Assembly (NCBI RefSeq): GCF_000410515.1
Contig: NC_021500.1
Coordinates: 1,550,001 to 1,614,000 of the forward strand
DNA length: 64,000 nucleotides
Reading direction: 5' to 3'
Source of the DNA: Enterobacter sp. R4-368
GTDB lineage: Bacteria; Pseudomonadota; Gammaproteobacteria; Enterobacterales; Enterobacteriaceae
Of the stretch, positions 10,014-20,367 are shown piece by piece (position 1 is the stretch's first letter; the number at the start of each line of letters is the position of its first letter). The position numbers and the translations under genes are program-made. Below the pieces are notes generated by a model, which saw nothing but the letters and a program-made list of their open reading frames with translations, was not told the DNA's origin and did no database searches.

Positions 10014-13000
10014 ATGGCGAATTTTTTTATTGATCGCCCCATTTTCGCGTGGGTGCTGGCGATCCTGATCTGTCTTACGGGGACACTTGCCATTATTTCT
10101 TTACCCGTCGAACAATATCCCGATTTAGCCCCGCCTAACGTCCGCATTACCGCTAACTACCCTGGTGCATCGGCGCAAACCCTGGAAAATACCGTTACTC
10201 AGGTTATCGAGCAGAATATGACCGGCCTCGATAATTTAATGTATATGTCCTCGCAAAGCAGCGCCACCGGGCAGGCGACGGTCACCCTCAATTTCAGCGC
10301 CGGTACCGATCCTGATGAAGCCGTACAGCAGGTACAAAACCAGCTGCAATCGGCGATGCGTAAACTTCCGCAAGCCGTGCAAAACCAGGGCGTCACGGTG
10401 CGTAAAACCGGTGATACCAACATCTTAACCATCGCGTTTGTTTCCACCGACGGGTCGATGGATAAGCAAGATATCTCTGACTATGTGGCGAGTAATATTC
10501 AGGATCCGATTAGCCGCGTAAACGGCGTTGGCGATATTGACGCCTACGGTTCGCAATATTCAATGCGTATCTGGCTCGATCCTGCGAAGCTCAACAGTTA
10601 CCAGCTCACCGCCTCGGACGTCACCAGCGCCATTTCGTCGCAGAACGCGCAAATTGCCGTCGGGCAACTTGGCGGAACGCCTTCTGTTGATCGCCAGGCG
10701 TTAAACGCCACTATCAACGCGCAGTCGCTTTTACAAACGCCGGAACAGTTTCGCAATATTACGCTGCGCGTGAATCAGGACGGCTCGGAAGTGCGTCTTG
10801 GTGACGTGGCGACGGTGGAACTGGGCGCAGAGAAATATGACTACCTGAGCCGTTTTAACGGCAACCCCGCTTCCGGGCTGGGGGTGAAGCTGGCCTCCGG
10901 CGCTAACGAAATGGCAACGGCAGAGCGGGTGATTAACCGCTTAAACGAACTGGCCCCCTTTTTCCCGCACGGTCTGGAATATAAAGTCGCTTACGAAACC
11001 ACCTCGTTTGTTAAAGCCTCGATTATCGATGTAGTGAAAACCCTGCTCGAAGCTATCGCGCTGGTGTTTCTGGTGATGTACCTGTTCCTGCAAAATTTCC
11101 GCGCCACGCTGATCCCCACTATCGCCGTGCCGGTCGTGCTACTTGGCACATTCGCCGTGCTCTACGCATTCGGCTACAGCATTAACACCCTGACCATGTT
11201 CGCCATGGTGCTTGCCATCGGTCTGCTGGTGGATGATGCGATTGTAGTGGTGGAAAACGTCGAACGCATCATGACCGAAGAAGGGCTGTCGCCCAGGGAA
11301 GCGACACGCAAATCGATGGGGCAAATCCAGGGCGCGCTGGTGGGGATTGCGATGGTGCTGTCGGCGGTATTTGTACCGATGGCGTTCTTTGGCGGCACCA
11401 CCGGCGCGATTTATCGCCAGTTTTCCATCACCATTGTTTCGGCGATGGTGCTTTCTGTGCTGGTGGCGATGATCCTCACACCGGCGTTATGCGCCACGCT
11501 GCTCAAGCCGCTGCATAAAGGGGAACTGCACGGGCAGAAAGGCTTTTTCGGCGCCTTTAACCGCATTTTCAACCGTAATGCCGATCGTTATGAAACCGCC
11601 GTCGGTAAAATCCTGCACCGCAGCCTGCGCTGGATTTTGCTCTATATGTTGCTGATTGGCGGCATGGTACTGCTGTTCCTGCGTCTGCCAACGTCGTTTC
11701 TGCCGCTGGAAGACCGGGGGATGTTTACCACCTCAGTGCAGTTGCCGAGTGGAGCAACGCAACAACAGACGCTGAAAGTGGTGCAGAAAGTCGAAGACTA
11801 TTTCTTCACCCACGAGAAAGCGAATGTTGAATCGGTGTTTGCCACCGTCGGCTCCGGCCCCGGTGGTAACGGGCAGAACGTGGCGCGTTTGTTTATCCGC
11901 CTGAAAGACTGGGAAGCCCGCGACCCGAACAGCGGTAGCGCGTTTGCCATTATCGAACGTGCCACCAAAGCGTTTAGCCGTATTAGTGAAGCCCGCGTTT
12001 TCGCCAGCAGCCCGCCCGCTATCAGTGGTATGGGGAGTTCGGCCGGTTTTGATATGGAGTTGCAGGATCACGCTGGTGCAGGCCACGACGCGCTGATGGC
12101 TGCCCGCGATCGTCTGATTGAGATGGCGGCGAAAGATCCGGCGCTGACCCGCGTTCGCCACAACGGTCTTGATGACAGCGCACAGCTGCAAATCGATATC
12201 GATCAGCGCAAAGCGCAGGCGCTCGGCGTGTCGATTGATGATATTAACAACACGCTGAAAACCGCCTGGGGCTCCAGCTACGTGAATGACTTTATGGATC
12301 GCGGCCGCGTGAAAAAGGTCTACGTACAGGCTGCGGCGAAATACCGCATGCTGCCGGACGATATCAACCTGTGGTATGTGCGAAATAGCAGCGGTGGAAT
12401 GGTGCCGTTCTCCGCGTTTGCCACTTCGCGCTGGGAAACCGGCTCGCCACGCCTGGAGCGCTACAACGGTTATGCCGCAGTCGAGATTGTCGGCGAATCC
12501 GCACCCGGCGTCAGCACCGGTACGGCGATGGATGTGATGGAGAAACTGGTTAGCCAGTTGCCTACCGGTTTTGGCCTCGAATGGACCGCGATGTCTTACC
12601 AGGAGCGTCTCTCCGGCGCGCAGGCACCAGCGTTATATGCAGTTTCCCTGTTAGTCGTGTTCCTGTGCCTCGCGGCGCTGTATGAGAGCTGGTCTGTGCC
12701 GTTCTCGGTGATGCTGGTGGTGCCGCTTGGCGTGATTGGCGCGTTGCTGGCAACCTGGATGCGCGGGCTGGAAAACGATGTCTACTTCCAGGTCGGGCTG
12801 CTGACGGTCATAGGCCTGTCGGCGAAAAACGCGATACTCATCGTCGAATTTGCCAACGACATGAATGCGAAAGGCGAAGATCTGCTGGTCTCCACGCTGC
12901 ATGCCTGCCGTCAGCGTTTGCGGCCGATCCTGATGACCTCGCTGGCGTTCGTTTTCGGTGTGCTGCCAATGGCAACCAGCACCGGCGCGGGCTCCGGCAG

Positions 13001-13127
13001 CCAGCATGCGGTGGGTACCGGTGTGATGGGCGGGATGATTTCCGCCACCGTGCTGGCGATTTTCTTCGTGCCGCTGTTCTTCGTGCTGGTGCGCCGCCGT
13101 TTCCCGCTGAAAGCGCGCGCGCAGTAA
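10014..13127 (+). CDS. acrD: RND efflux pump AcrD
   Basis: Inner-membrane resistance-nodulation-division transporter of 1037 residues, the AcrD size. It exports aminoglycosides and other amphiphilic compounds with AcrA and TolC, using the proton gradient. The start [17 protein letters not shown] and the order TM1, porter domain (PN1/PN2), TM2-7 with [16 protein letters not shown] carrying the paired proton-relay aspartates, second porter domain, and TM8-12 with [16 protein letters not shown] are all present. AcrD rather than AcrB is supported by the narQ/ypfM neighbours and the BaeR-like box upstream. It is followed by a terminator, so it is probably transcribed alone. Confidence 0.96.
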   Translation: MANFFIDRPIFAWVLAILICLTGTLAIISLPVEQYPDLAPPNVRITANYPGASAQTLENTVTQVIEQNMTGLDNLMYMSSQSSATGQATVTLNFSAGTDPDEAVQQVQNQLQSAMRKLPQAVQNQGVTVRKTGDTNILTIAFVSTDGSMDKQDISDYVASNIQDPISRVNGVGDIDAYGSQYSMRIWLDPAKLNSYQLTASDVTSAISSQNAQIAVGQLGGTPSVDRQALNATINAQSLLQTPEQFRNITLRVNQDGSEVRLGDVATVELGAEKYDYLSRFNGNPASGLGVKLASGANEMATAERVINRLNELAPFFPHGLEYKVAYETTSFVKASIIDVVKTLLEAIALVFLVMYLFLQNFRATLIPTIAVPVVLLGTFAVLYAFGYSINTLTMFAMVLAIGLLVDDAIVVVENVERIMTEEGLSPREATRKSMGQIQGALVGIAMVLSAVFVPMAFFGGTTGAIYRQFSITIVSAMVLSVLVAMILTPALCATLLKPLHKGELHGQKGFFGAFNRIFNRNADRYETAVGKILHRSLRWILLYMLLIGGMVLLFLRLPTSFLPLEDRGMFTTSVQLPSGATQQQTLKVVQKVEDYFFTHEKANVESVFATVGSGPGGNGQNVARLFIRLKDWEARDPNSGSAFAIIERATKAFSRISEARVFASSPPAISGMGSSAGFDMELQDHAGAGHDALMAARDRLIEMAAKDPALTRVRHNGLDDSAQLQIDIDQRKAQALGVSIDDINNTLKTAWGSSYVNDFMDRGRVKKVYVQAAAKYRMLPDDINLWYVRNSSGGMVPFSAFATSRWETGSPRLERYNGYAAVEIVGESAPGVSTGTAMDVMEKLVSQLPTGFGLEWTAMSYQERLSGAQAPALYAVSLLVVFLCLAALYESWSVPFSVMLVVPLGVIGALLATWMRGLENDVYFQVGLLTVIGLSAKNAILIVEFANDMNAKGEDLLVSTLHACRQRLRPILMTSLAFVFGVLPMATSTGAGSGSQHAVGTGVMGGMISATVLAIFFVPLFFVLVRRRFPLKARAQ

Positions 13128-13144
13128 TTTCTGCATAACAAAAA

Positions 13145-13167
13145 GGCGACCTGCTGGTCGCCTTTTT
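13145..13167 (+). terminator. Terminator after acrD
   Basis: GGCGACC at 13145-13151 pairs with GGTCGCC at 13156-13162 around a TGCT loop, followed by five T. Seventeen bases after the acrD stop codon. A run of A on the other side makes it usable in both directions. Confidence 0.9.
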
Positions 13168-13227
13168 CATGTGTCGGTGCACATTGTTATTTATTAAGCC
13201 GTCACTGCTTAATCGTTGATCAGGAAA

Positions 13228-13287
13228 TTATTTACGAAGCATGCCTTCGATAAAGTCTTTCCAGTTCCCCAGTTCATGTTCAATCAT
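13228..13287 (-). CDS. ypfM: Small protein YpfM (19 aa)
   Basis: A 19-codon gene on the minus strand between acrD and the next operon. The translation MIEHELGNWKDFIEGMLRK is nearly the same as E. coli YpfM, and its location is also the same. A ribosome site AGAGAGGT lies directly upstream. Conservation of the peptide at this locus argues that it is translated. The role is unknown; it is short, charged and probably helical, without a membrane segment. It is too short to be found by ordinary ORF calling. Confidence 0.88.
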   Translation of the reverse strand: MIEHELGNWKDFIEGMLRK

Positions 13288-13471
13288 AACTACCTCTCTT
13301 ATTATTTTGGCAATTCTACTCAAACCCGTAACAACATTGAAGAGACGTTAATCAATTGCTTCAATCGCTATTAGCGGGGTACTTTTAATGCTTGCGATAA
13401 CTATGAGCCGATGTCATGTCATTTACTGTGAATAACGGCAATATTCCATAAAAACTTTAGGGCCAAATGAA

Positions 13472-13909
13472 ATGACGATCACATTGTTCGATAAATCAGC
13501 AATTGAAAAGGTGGACTGGCTGGCGTTAACGGCGCTTATTGCCGCAGGCGGCCTTAATCAGCGCGACCCGCTACAAGTCGAGCAAGCGTGGCGCAACAGC
13601 ATCTTCTGCTGGTTCGGCTACCATAACGGGGAACTGGTCGCCACGGCGCGTGCTATCAGCGATCTGACATGGGCCAGCTATGTTGCAGATATTGTGGTCG
13701 CGCCAGAAATGCAGGGCCGCGGTTATGGAAAACAGCTAATGTCTGACATTGTCAGAACATTATTACCGTTCGGTAAAACCTTTATTTATTCCGTACCGGA
13801 AAAGACCGGATTTTATCAACAATATGGTTTCCGTTTTTTAACCACTGGCATGGTATGCGCAACACCTGAAAGTTTATTCAAACTGGAACAGAGTGGTTAT
13901 ATCCGCTGA
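13472..13909 (+). CDS. GNAT-family N-acetyltransferase
   Basis: A 145-residue Gcn5-related acetyltransferase of unknown substrate. Motif A is visible as VADIVVAPEMQGRGYGKQLM, with the acetyl-CoA pyrophosphate loop QGRGYG. The later YSVPEKTGFYQQYGFR is the usual motif B ending, GFYQQYGF. The length is that of a single stand-alone GNAT domain. It has its own 180-base upstream region shared with ypfM and is followed 91 bases later by yffB. I do not recall a gene in this place in E. coli K-12, so it is likely an accessory or lost gene. No gene symbol can be given. Confidence 0.85.
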   Translation: MTITLFDKSAIEKVDWLALTALIAAGGLNQRDPLQVEQAWRNSIFCWFGYHNGELVATARAISDLTWASYVADIVVAPEMQGRGYGKQLMSDIVRTLLPFGKTFIYSVPEKTGFYQQYGFRFLTTGMVCATPESLFKLEQSGYIR

Positions 13910-14000
13910 AATTTGCTTATCAGACTAATCACAGGCAAATTAAAATCCGTTATTCTAATTTCTTGTACAAATAACCAAAAATGAGACAAAAGGATTCACC

Positions 14001-14357
14001 ATGATCACCATGTACGGTATCAAAAACTGCGACACCATCAAAAAAGCGCGCCGCTGGCTCGAAGCGCAGCGGGTGGAATACCGTTTCCACGATTACCGCG
14101 CAGACGGTATTCATGCAGATTTACTGCGTACATTTGTTGATGAACTCGGCTGGGAAGCGCTGTTAAACACCCGTGGCACCACCTGGCGTAAGCTGGATGA
14201 AGCCCAGCGCGCCACCATCACCAGTGATGATGCCGCCATCGCGTTGATGCTTGAAATGCCTGCAATTATCAAACGCCCATTGCTCTGCGCGCCGGGTAAG
14301 CCTATGCTGCTGGGTTTCAATGAATCCAGTTATGAGAAGTTTATCAACGAGGTGTAG
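14001..14357 (+). CDS. yffB: ArsC-family protein YffB
   Basis: A 118-residue thioredoxin-fold protein of the ArsC/Spx family. It starts [20 protein letters not shown], with the single reactive cysteine (Cys10) followed by the typical KKARRWLE helix, and later carries [12 protein letters not shown] and AIIKRPLLC, all as in E. coli YffB. YffB binds glutathione and is thought to act as a thiol reductase; true arsenate reduction is unproven. It ends three bases before dapE, forming the conserved yffB-dapE-ypfN operon. Confidence 0.93.
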   Translation: MITMYGIKNCDTIKKARRWLEAQRVEYRFHDYRADGIHADLLRTFVDELGWEALLNTRGTTWRKLDEAQRATITSDDAAIALMLEMPAIIKRPLLCAPGKPMLLGFNESSYEKFINEV

Positions 14358-14360
14358 TTT

Positions 14361-15488
14361 ATGTCGTGCCCGGTTATTGAGCTGACACAGCAGCTTATTC
14401 GTCGCCCTTCTCTGAGCCCCAATGACGCAGGATGCCAGGCGCTGATGATTGAACGTCTGCGCGCTATCGGTTTTACCATTGAGCCGATGGATTTTGGCGA
14501 CACGCAAAACTTCTGGGCATGGCGCGGGCAAGGCGAAACGCTGGCCTTCGCTGGCCATACGGATGTGGTACCGGCTGGCGATGCGGACCGCTGGATCAAT
14601 CCGCCTTTTGAACCGACCATCCGTGACGGCATGCTGTTTGGCCGCGGCGCGGCAGACATGAAAGGTTCGCTGGCAGCGATGGTCGTCGCCGCCGAGCGTT
14701 TTGTCGCGCAGCATCCGCAGCATAAAGGCCGTCTGGCGTTTCTCATCACCTCTGACGAAGAGGCCAGCGCCACCAACGGCACCGTCAAAGTGGTCGACGC
14801 ACTGATGGCACGTAACGAACGGCTGGATTACTGCCTGGTCGGCGAGCCTTCCAGTACGGAAGTGGTGGGCGATGTGGTAAAAAACGGTCGCCGTGGTTCA
14901 ATGACCTGCAATCTGACGATTCACGGTGTTCAGGGTCACGTTGCCTATCCGCACCTGGCGGATAACCCGGTGCACCGCGCCGCGCCAATGCTCAATGAGC
15001 TAGTGGCGATCCAGTGGGATCACGGCAACGAATACTTCCCGCCGACCAGCATGCAGATTGCCAATATCAAAGCCGGAACCGGTAGCAACAACGTTATCCC
15101 TGGCGATCTGTTTGTGCAGTTCAACTTCCGCTTTAGTACCGAGCTGACCGACGAAATGATCAAAGCTCATGTGCAGGCGCTGCTGGATAAACATCAGTTG
15201 CGTTACAGCGTGGAGTGGTGGGTTTCCGGGCAGCCTTTCCTGACAGGGCGCGGCAAGCTGGTGGATGCGGTGGTCAATGCTATTGAGCACTATAATGAGA
15301 TCAAACCGCAGTTGTTAACCACCGGCGGCACGTCAGATGGCCGTTTTATCGCGCGTATGGGCGCGCAAGTGGTTGAGCTCGGGCCGGTGAACGCCACCAT
15401 TCACAAGATCAACGAATGTGTGAACGCGGCGGATTTGCAACTGCTTGCCCGTATGTATCAACGCATTATGGAACAACTCATCGCCTGA
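14361..15488 (+). CDS. dapE: Succinyl-diaminopimelate desuccinylase
   Basis: Zinc amidohydrolase of the succinylase branch of lysine and meso-diaminopimelate synthesis. It removes succinate from N-succinyl-LL-diaminopimelate. The protein has 375 residues, the family length. Metal and catalytic residues are visible in [12 protein letters not shown] (His, Asp), [10 protein letters not shown] (bridging Asp) and [14 protein letters not shown] (Glu-Glu pair). The dimerisation domain [21 protein letters not shown] follows. It starts three bases after yffB and is followed closely by ypfN. The dapA gene of the same pathway lies 6 kb further on. Confidence 0.96.
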   Translation: MSCPVIELTQQLIRRPSLSPNDAGCQALMIERLRAIGFTIEPMDFGDTQNFWAWRGQGETLAFAGHTDVVPAGDADRWINPPFEPTIRDGMLFGRGAADMKGSLAAMVVAAERFVAQHPQHKGRLAFLITSDEEASATNGTVKVVDALMARNERLDYCLVGEPSSTEVVGDVVKNGRRGSMTCNLTIHGVQGHVAYPHLADNPVHRAAPMLNELVAIQWDHGNEYFPPTSMQIANIKAGTGSNNVIPGDLFVQFNFRFSTELTDEMIKAHVQALLDKHQLRYSVEWWVSGQPFLTGRGKLVDAVVNAIEHYNEIKPQLLTTGGTSDGRFIARMGAQVVELGPVNATIHKINECVNAADLQLLARMYQRIMEQLIA

Positions 15489-15504
15489 TGGCCTGGAGGA
15501 TGAC

Positions 15505-15705
15505 ATGGACTGGCTGGCAAAATATTGGTGGATTCTGGTGCTGGTGTTTTTACTTGGCGTACTGATTAATGTGATCAAAGACCTGAGCCGGGTCGATCAC
15601 AAAAAATTCCTCGCTAACAAGCCGGATCTGCCGCCGCATCGTGATTTCAACGACAAGTGGGACGATGACGACGACTGGCCGAAACAGGATCAGCCGAAAA
15701 AGTAA
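15505..15705 (+). CDS. ypfN: Small membrane protein YpfN
   Basis: A 66-residue UPF0370 protein. One transmembrane segment is visible at residues 5-25 ([19 protein letters not shown]), followed by a basic stretch and an acidic tail with KWDDDDDW. The match to E. coli YpfN is near complete and the gene keeps its place directly after dapE. ATG 15505 is preceded by GGAGGA at 15495-15500. The open frame continues upstream into dapE, but that part is not conserved. The function is not known. Confidence 0.93.
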   Translation: MDWLAKYWWILVLVFLLGVLINVIKDLSRVDHKKFLANKPDLPPHRDFNDKWDDDDDWPKQDQPKK

Positions 15706-15716
15706 GCCTCACATTA

Positions 15717-15744
15717 TTCACCCCCTTTCGGGGGTGAATTTTTT
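15717..15744 (+). terminator. Terminator of the yffB-dapE-ypfN operon
   Basis: TTCACCCCC at 15717-15725 pairs with GGGGGTGAA at 15730-15738 around TTTC, followed by six T. It lies between ypfN and the converging ypfH. Confidence 0.92.
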
Positions 15745-15746
15745 AC

Positions 15747-16445
15747 TCATAAAAATTCGACAATATTGTCGTCATTCGGCTTGCCACCGCTTAACGCTTC
15801 ATCGAAATAGTGCTTCGGCACGGTGTAGCGCAAATGTTTGAGCGCCAGCTCAATACTGCGATCATCAATGGCATGGCCCAAATCATCGACAATATCCAGC
15901 GTGATATCGCCGCCTAACGTTTGCACCGCTTCCTGGGCCTTCACCGCCCAGGCCAGATCGATAACCCGGTCTTCACCGCCGTGAATCAGGTGAATGGTCT
16001 GCGCCGTAGAAACCGCCTGCGGCAGCGTGGCATAACGCCCGTTGAAAGCAATGACACGCGAGGCCAGATCCGGCTGCGCCTTCAGCCCTTCCAGCGCCAT
16101 AATCGCCCCCTGCGAAAAGCCAATCAGCGCCGTGGCTAATGCGTTTACACCGCTTTGCTGCTGCCAGTAGCGCACGACGTCAATAAATTGCGGCATTACA
16201 GCGTCGATACGTTGCTGACGATTTTCTTCCGTCACGCCTGCCACGGAAAACCACTGGCGGGCGGGTGGTGCACCGCAGGCTTCCACACCGCCAATACTGA
16301 CGATCAGCGCATCGGGAAAGTGCGGTGCAAACCAGCTGCCGATTTGTCCCATGGAGACCGGGTTATCGCCAACGCCATGAAACAACAGCAGTAATTGTTT
16401 TGCCGGGGATGGCGGACTTTGTACAACGAAATGGTCATGTTTCAT
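15747..16445 (-). CDS. ypfH: Alpha/beta hydrolase esterase YpfH
   Basis: A 232-residue carboxylesterase of the phospholipase/carboxylesterase type. The nucleophile elbow GFSQG carries the catalytic serine. HLIHGGEDRVID provides the acid and DDLGHAID the histidine. The N-terminal LLLLFHGVGDNPVSMGQIG is the oxyanion-hole segment. E. coli YpfH shows esterase activity on short-chain esters; its natural substrate is not known. It lies 77 bases downstream of tmcA on the same strand, as in E. coli. GGAG lies upstream of the start. Confidence 0.92.
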   Translation of the reverse strand: MKHDHFVVQSPPSPAKQLLLLFHGVGDNPVSMGQIGSWFAPHFPDALIVSIGGVEACGAPPARQWFSVAGVTEENRQQRIDAVMPQFIDVVRYWQQQSGVNALATALIGFSQGAIMALEGLKAQPDLASRVIAFNGRYATLPQAVSTAQTIHLIHGGEDRVIDLAWAVKAQEAVQTLGGDITLDIVDDLGHAIDDRSIELALKHLRYTVPKHYFDEALSGGKPNDDNIVEFL

Positions 16446-16522
16446 GGTTGTCTCCTTAAATCATTGAGTGCAGTTTACGCCCGGGAGCCATAATGACCAT
16501 GCCATTTAACTGAATGAGTTAG

Positions 16523-18538
16523 TTAAAAAAATTGCAGTTTCTGCACCTGTGTTTTCAGATTGAGCGCGCGATCAGCATCCAGGTTAAAGAGCGCCTGTTC
16601 ACACTCCTGGCGCTGAGATAACAGCAGCGCTTTACGCCCGCTCAGCGATAAACGCTGACATAACGCCTGTTCGCTTTCGCCATCGCTTACCCGCCCTCGC
16701 AATGCCGACAAAGGCAAATGCGTTTGCGCCAGCAGACGACATAACGCGCCAAAAGCCGCCGAAAATGGTCGATGTGCAAAAGCAAAACCGGCCAGCTCCA
16801 GCCAGTCCTCTTCACTAAGCGTAGTCGACTGAACAACAGGCAGAGATAAGGTTTCCTCGCGCCAGTTGGCAAGCCAGGGCAGATCGCGCGCCAGTCGGGT
16901 CTGTTCCCGCACCCGCAAGGCTTCGCCAGCCGCCGTCAGCGGGAGTATCGCCATGGCGGTAAAACAGCCGCTGCTCGCTTCGCGATGGCTGCCAAGGCGC
17001 ACCAGTGAAAAACCGCAGCGCTGCCAGAAGCGCCATAACTCTGGCGTATAGCCAAAACTGACAGAGAGGTAATCACACGCCGTTGTTTGCGCCCGCGCAT
17101 GGGCGATGAGCGCACTGCCAATCCCTGTCCGCTGGCAAAAAGGATGCACAGCAATGCGGCTGATGCGCCGCCCGCGCAGGGTTGCCGCCAGCGGGCTACC
17201 GCCGTGCGCGGCCAGCGATTGCGCGACCAGGTTACCACGCGGGCGACGAAAACCCGCCCATACAGCCTGGCTAAGCCCGGCACTTAACCCACCCTCTTCC
17301 ACCAGCCAGAGCGCGGCAACGGTCGTTTTTGCCCGGCACGCCTGCCAGAAATGCTGCCCTGGCGCATCCATCATGCGTCGCAGATCGAGCGGTGACGTGC
17401 GGTAATGGGCGCTCGCCAGCAGACGATAAATCGCCGCCGGGATCGCCGGCGCCTCTCGCCAGGCCTGCGCCGGTAGTGGTTGCATGGTGATGTCACCTGT
17501 CGGCGGTTCCGCGACAGGTTCATCGTCAAACAGCAACAGGGCGCTAATCACCTGCTCCAGCGGGCAGCCCGGCGCCCAGCGCAGCGGCGTGGAGAGCGTG
17601 TAATGGCGTAACTGCGGAAACCCGGCGCAGAACTTCAGCAAAAAACCCTGCCCGGTGCCTTCATAACCCTGAACAGTGGTGGTGAGCAATACACGGGGGA
17701 AAGCAGAAACCAGTGCATGCAGCAGCGGGCCAGGCATGGCGGCGGCCTCATCCACCACCAGCCAGCCGGGCTGCGCTCCCTGCGCCGTTATTTGCTGGAG
17801 TAACGCATCCGGGGCGATAAAGTTGAACCGCTCCCCGGCGTAGTGCGCCAGCACATCGGTGGCGGCGCGCGCAGGTGCGGTAACCGTGACAGGCTCAGAT
17901 ATGCGGGCAATATGCATCCCCGCCAGCGCTGATTTTCCTCGCCCGCGCGGTGCCGTTACCACCGCGACACCTGGCGGCATGTGCTGAAGTTGCGCGAGGA
18001 TCTGCGCCTGCTCGCGCTCGGGTGCACCGGTTGCCGCGTGCCATTCAGCCCGGGGAGAAAAGTCCGGAAGAGAAAAAGGGGATGTTTGCTGCCACACCAC
18101 GGTTTGTGGATCGTTACGGAGCGTACGGCAAAAGCGATCAACAAAAACCGGGGTTGGGATCGGCTCGGCGGTGTCGCTCCAGCGCAGGCTGTCTGCATCC
18201 GGCTGCTGCGGCCACAGCGTGAACGGCGGTGTGAGTAACACCAGCCAGCTACCGGCCGTGAGCGTCCCGCCAAGCGCGGCGAAAGCGGCGACATCAAATC
18301 CTTCACGCGCATCAAACACCGCATGACGGAATTCCCGTCCGAGCAGGGTGGTTAATGCACGGGGTTGAATGTGTTGTGGCCAGCCGCTGTTTTCACCCAC
18401 CCACAGCCAGTCGCCGGGAAGGGAGTCGCGCAGTGTGCTCGCCTGCGCTTCACTCCACACAGGCGCACCGGCAATGACCAGCAAGCGACGGATCCCTTCC
18501 TGCGCCATGCGGGCGCTCAGTTCAATCAGTTGTTGCAT
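16523..18538 (-). CDS. tmcA: tRNA(Met) cytidine acetyltransferase TmcA
   Basis: ATP-driven enzyme that forms N4-acetylcytidine at the wobble base of elongator tRNA-Met. It has an N-terminal DUF1726 region, a RecD-like helicase domain with Walker A APRGRGKSALAG and Walker B WLVVDEAAAMP, and a GNAT acetyltransferase domain with RISRIAVHPFCQRTGIGSAL. The tRNA-binding tail follows. ATG 18538 gives 671 residues, the E. coli length; the frame stays open to 18700 but those residues overlap ypfJ. GTG at 18541 is an equally placed alternative. It begins about 10 bases after ypfJ, suggesting translational coupling; the ribosome site is weak. Confidence 0.93.
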   Translation of the reverse strand: MQQLIELSARMAQEGIRRLLVIAGAPVWSEAQASTLRDSLPGDWLWVGENSGWPQHIQPRALTTLLGREFRHAVFDAREGFDVAAFAALGGTLTAGSWLVLLTPPFTLWPQQPDADSLRWSDTAEPIPTPVFVDRFCRTLRNDPQTVVWQQTSPFSLPDFSPRAEWHAATGAPEREQAQILAQLQHMPPGVAVVTAPRGRGKSALAGMHIARISEPVTVTAPARAATDVLAHYAGERFNFIAPDALLQQITAQGAQPGWLVVDEAAAMPGPLLHALVSAFPRVLLTTTVQGYEGTGQGFLLKFCAGFPQLRHYTLSTPLRWAPGCPLEQVISALLLFDDEPVAEPPTGDITMQPLPAQAWREAPAIPAAIYRLLASAHYRTSPLDLRRMMDAPGQHFWQACRAKTTVAALWLVEEGGLSAGLSQAVWAGFRRPRGNLVAQSLAAHGGSPLAATLRGRRISRIAVHPFCQRTGIGSALIAHARAQTTACDYLSVSFGYTPELWRFWQRCGFSLVRLGSHREASSGCFTAMAILPLTAAGEALRVREQTRLARDLPWLANWREETLSLPVVQSTTLSEEDWLELAGFAFAHRPFSAAFGALCRLLAQTHLPLSALRGRVSDGESEQALCQRLSLSGRKALLLSQRQECEQALFNLDADRALNLKTQVQKLQFF

Positions 18539-18548
18539 CACGAGGTGA

Positions 18549-19415
18549 TTACAGCTGTCCGCTGAATGTATTGCACTGCGCCGGATCGCCGCTGTCCATT
18601 CCGCGTTTGAACCAGGTGTAACGCTGTGTCGAGGTGCCATGCGTAAAGCTATCCGGGAATGCGACACCCTGGCTGCGCTGCTGTAAGCGGTCATCACCAA
18701 TGGCTTGCGCGGCGTTTAACGCCTCTTCGACATCGCCCGGTTCCAGCACGCCCTGCTGCTCCATGCTGTGCCCCCAGACACCAGCATAGCAATCTGCCTG
18801 CAACTCCATGCGTACCGACAAGGCATTTGCCTGCTGTTGCGTGGCGTTTTGTTGCAGGCCGCGCACTTTAGCTTCCGTTCCAAGTAGTTTTTGCACGTGA
18901 TGACCGACTTCATGGGCAATCACGTAGCCCTGAGCGAAATCACCGCCCGCGCCGAGCTTGTTTTTCATCTCATCGTAAAAAGAGAGATCGATATAAATTT
19001 TGCTGTCTGCCGGGCAGTAAAACGGCCCCATAATGGATTGCCCGGTACCGCAACCGGTATGGGTGCTGCCACGGTACATCACCAGCGTCGGCTGCTGATA
19101 ATGTCGCCCCATTTTTTCAAACAGCTGGCCCCAGGTCTCTTCGGTAGTGGCGAAAATGACGCGGGTAAAATGCGCAGACTCATCCTCGTGCGGGTTCGCG
19201 GCGCGCTGTTGTTGCGTGGGTGGGCTAACCGGTTGCCCGGTCAGTAAACTGGTGAGATCAACACCGTAATAGCTCGCGACGATCACCACAAACAGCAGGA
19301 TTATCCCACCCTTGCCACCCGGTAAACGAAACCCCGGCCCGCGCATCGACGGCCCACCTGACTCATTACGTCGGTCTTCTACGTTGTCACTCTCTCGACG
19401 GCCTTGCCAGCGCAT
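18549..19415 (-). CDS. ypfJ: Membrane-anchored zinc-metallopeptidase-like YpfJ
   Basis: A 288-residue protein of the YpfJ/KPN_02809 neutral zinc metallopeptidase family. It starts with a charged cytoplasmic stretch ([16 protein letters not shown]), has one transmembrane helix ([17 protein letters not shown]), and then an exported domain carrying the HExxH motif in [14 protein letters not shown]. The later [14 protein letters not shown] gives the third metal ligand region. Substrates are unknown. It is followed within about 10 bases by tmcA. TATATA elements lie upstream, at 19448-19455, and may form its promoter. Confidence 0.9.
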   Translation of the reverse strand: MRWQGRRESDNVEDRRNESGGPSMRGPGFRLPGGKGGIILLFVVIVASYYGVDLTSLLTGQPVSPPTQQQRAANPHEDESAHFTRVIFATTEETWGQLFEKMGRHYQQPTLVMYRGSTHTGCGTGQSIMGPFYCPADSKIYIDLSFYDEMKNKLGAGGDFAQGYVIAHEVGHHVQKLLGTEAKVRGLQQNATQQQANALSVRMELQADCYAGVWGHSMEQQGVLEPGDVEEALNAAQAIGDDRLQQRSQGVAFPDSFTHGTSTQRYTWFKRGMDSGDPAQCNTFSGQL

Positions 19416-19504
19416 AACTACCTCACTATCCCAATGATGGACTCAGTGTATATATGATCGTAGGCGCAGAGGGAAGGATTAGCACAGGAAAAAAGTGAGG
19501 AAAT

Positions 19505-19528
19505 CCGGAGGATGCAGGCACCCTCCGG
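19505..19528 (-). terminator. Probable terminator hairpin after purC
   Basis: CCGGAGG at 19505-19511 pairs with CCTCCGG at 19522-19528 around a 10-base loop, 20 bases past the purC stop on the minus strand. The T-run on the minus strand (six T) comes several bases later, so termination may be partial. Confidence 0.5.
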
Positions 19529-19547
19529 AGGTCAGACGGGGTGAAAA

Positions 19548-20261
19548 TCAGTCCAGTTTCACGCCAAGACGGTGCGCCACGGCTTCATAGGCTTCAATCA
19601 GGCCGCCAAGGCTCTGACGGAAACGGTCTTTGTCCATTTTATCCAGCGTCTCTTTGTCCCACAGGCGGCTGCCGTCCGGGGAGAACTCGTCGCCGAGTAC
19701 CACTTCGCCTTTAAACAGGCCAAATTCCAGTTTGAAATCAACGAGGATCAAACCAGCATCATCAAACAGTTTGCTCAGCACGTCGTTGGCTTTGTAGGTC
19801 AGCTCTTTCATGCGCGCCAGATTTTCTTTATTCACCCAGCCGAAGGTTTCGCAGTAGGATTCGTTCACCATCGGATCGTGCATCGCATCGTTTTTGAGGA
19901 ACATATCAAACAGCGGCGGATTCAGCTCAATGCCCTCTTCAATGCCCAGACGTTTCACCAGCGAGCCTGCCGCACGGTTACGAATCACGCACTCTACCGG
20001 CACCATATCCAGTTTTTTCACCAGACATTCGGTATCTGAAAGCAGCGCTTCCATCTGGGTCGGGATACCCGCTTCTTGCAGCTTGGTCATAATGAAATGG
20101 TTGAACTTGTTGTTCACCATGCCCTTACGATCGAACTGTTCAATGCGCGCGCCATCCCCTGCTGACGTATCGTTACGGAATTCGAGCACCAACAGGTCCG
20201 GGTTTTCCGTACTGTACACGGTCTTCGCTTTGCCGCGATACAACTCAGCTTGCTTTTGCAT
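19548..20261 (-). CDS. purC: SAICAR synthetase
   Basis: Phosphoribosylaminoimidazole-succinocarboxamide synthase, which joins aspartate to CAIR using ATP in purine synthesis. Start codon ATG 20261 gives 237 residues beginning [16 protein letters not shown] as in E. coli. GGAG is 8 bases before it but only 2 bases before the alternative ATG 20267. Conserved segments include [37 protein letters not shown] and [14 protein letters not shown] PurR operator lies 51 bases upstream. It stands alone between ypfJ and bamC. Confidence 0.96.
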   Translation of the reverse strand: MQKQAELYRGKAKTVYSTENPDLLVLEFRNDTSAGDGARIEQFDRKGMVNNKFNHFIMTKLQEAGIPTQMEALLSDTECLVKKLDMVPVECVIRNRAAGSLVKRLGIEEGIELNPPLFDMFLKNDAMHDPMVNESYCETFGWVNKENLARMKELTYKANDVLSKLFDDAGLILVDFKLEFGLFKGEVVLGDEFSPDGSRLWDKETLDKMDKDRFRQSLGGLIEAYEAVAHRLGVKLD

Positions 20262-20311
20262 CTTCATTACTCCAGGTGTGATTACAAGGCTAATTTGGCT
20301 ATTTTACGCTG

Positions 20312-20327
20312 ACGCACACGTTTGCGT
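20312..20327 (-). promoter_or_regulatory. PurR operator of purC
   Basis: ACGCACACGTTTGCGT is a near-perfect match to the PurR consensus (ACGCAAACGTTTTCNT) and to the known E. coli purC site. It sits just upstream of a minus-strand -10 candidate TAAAAT at 20301-20306, where a bound repressor would block RNA polymerase. Confidence 0.85.
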
Positions 20328-20336
20328 CACCATAAT

Positions 20337-20360
20337 AAAAAAAGGCCGGAAGATCCGGCC
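20337..20360 (-). terminator. Terminator of the dapA-bamC operon
   Basis: GGCCGGA at 20344-20350 pairs with TCCGGCC at 20354-20360 around AGA. On the minus strand it is followed by a run of T (20337-20343 on the plus strand are A). Eight bases after the bamC stop codon. Confidence 0.9.
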
Positions 20361-20367
20361 CTGAGGA

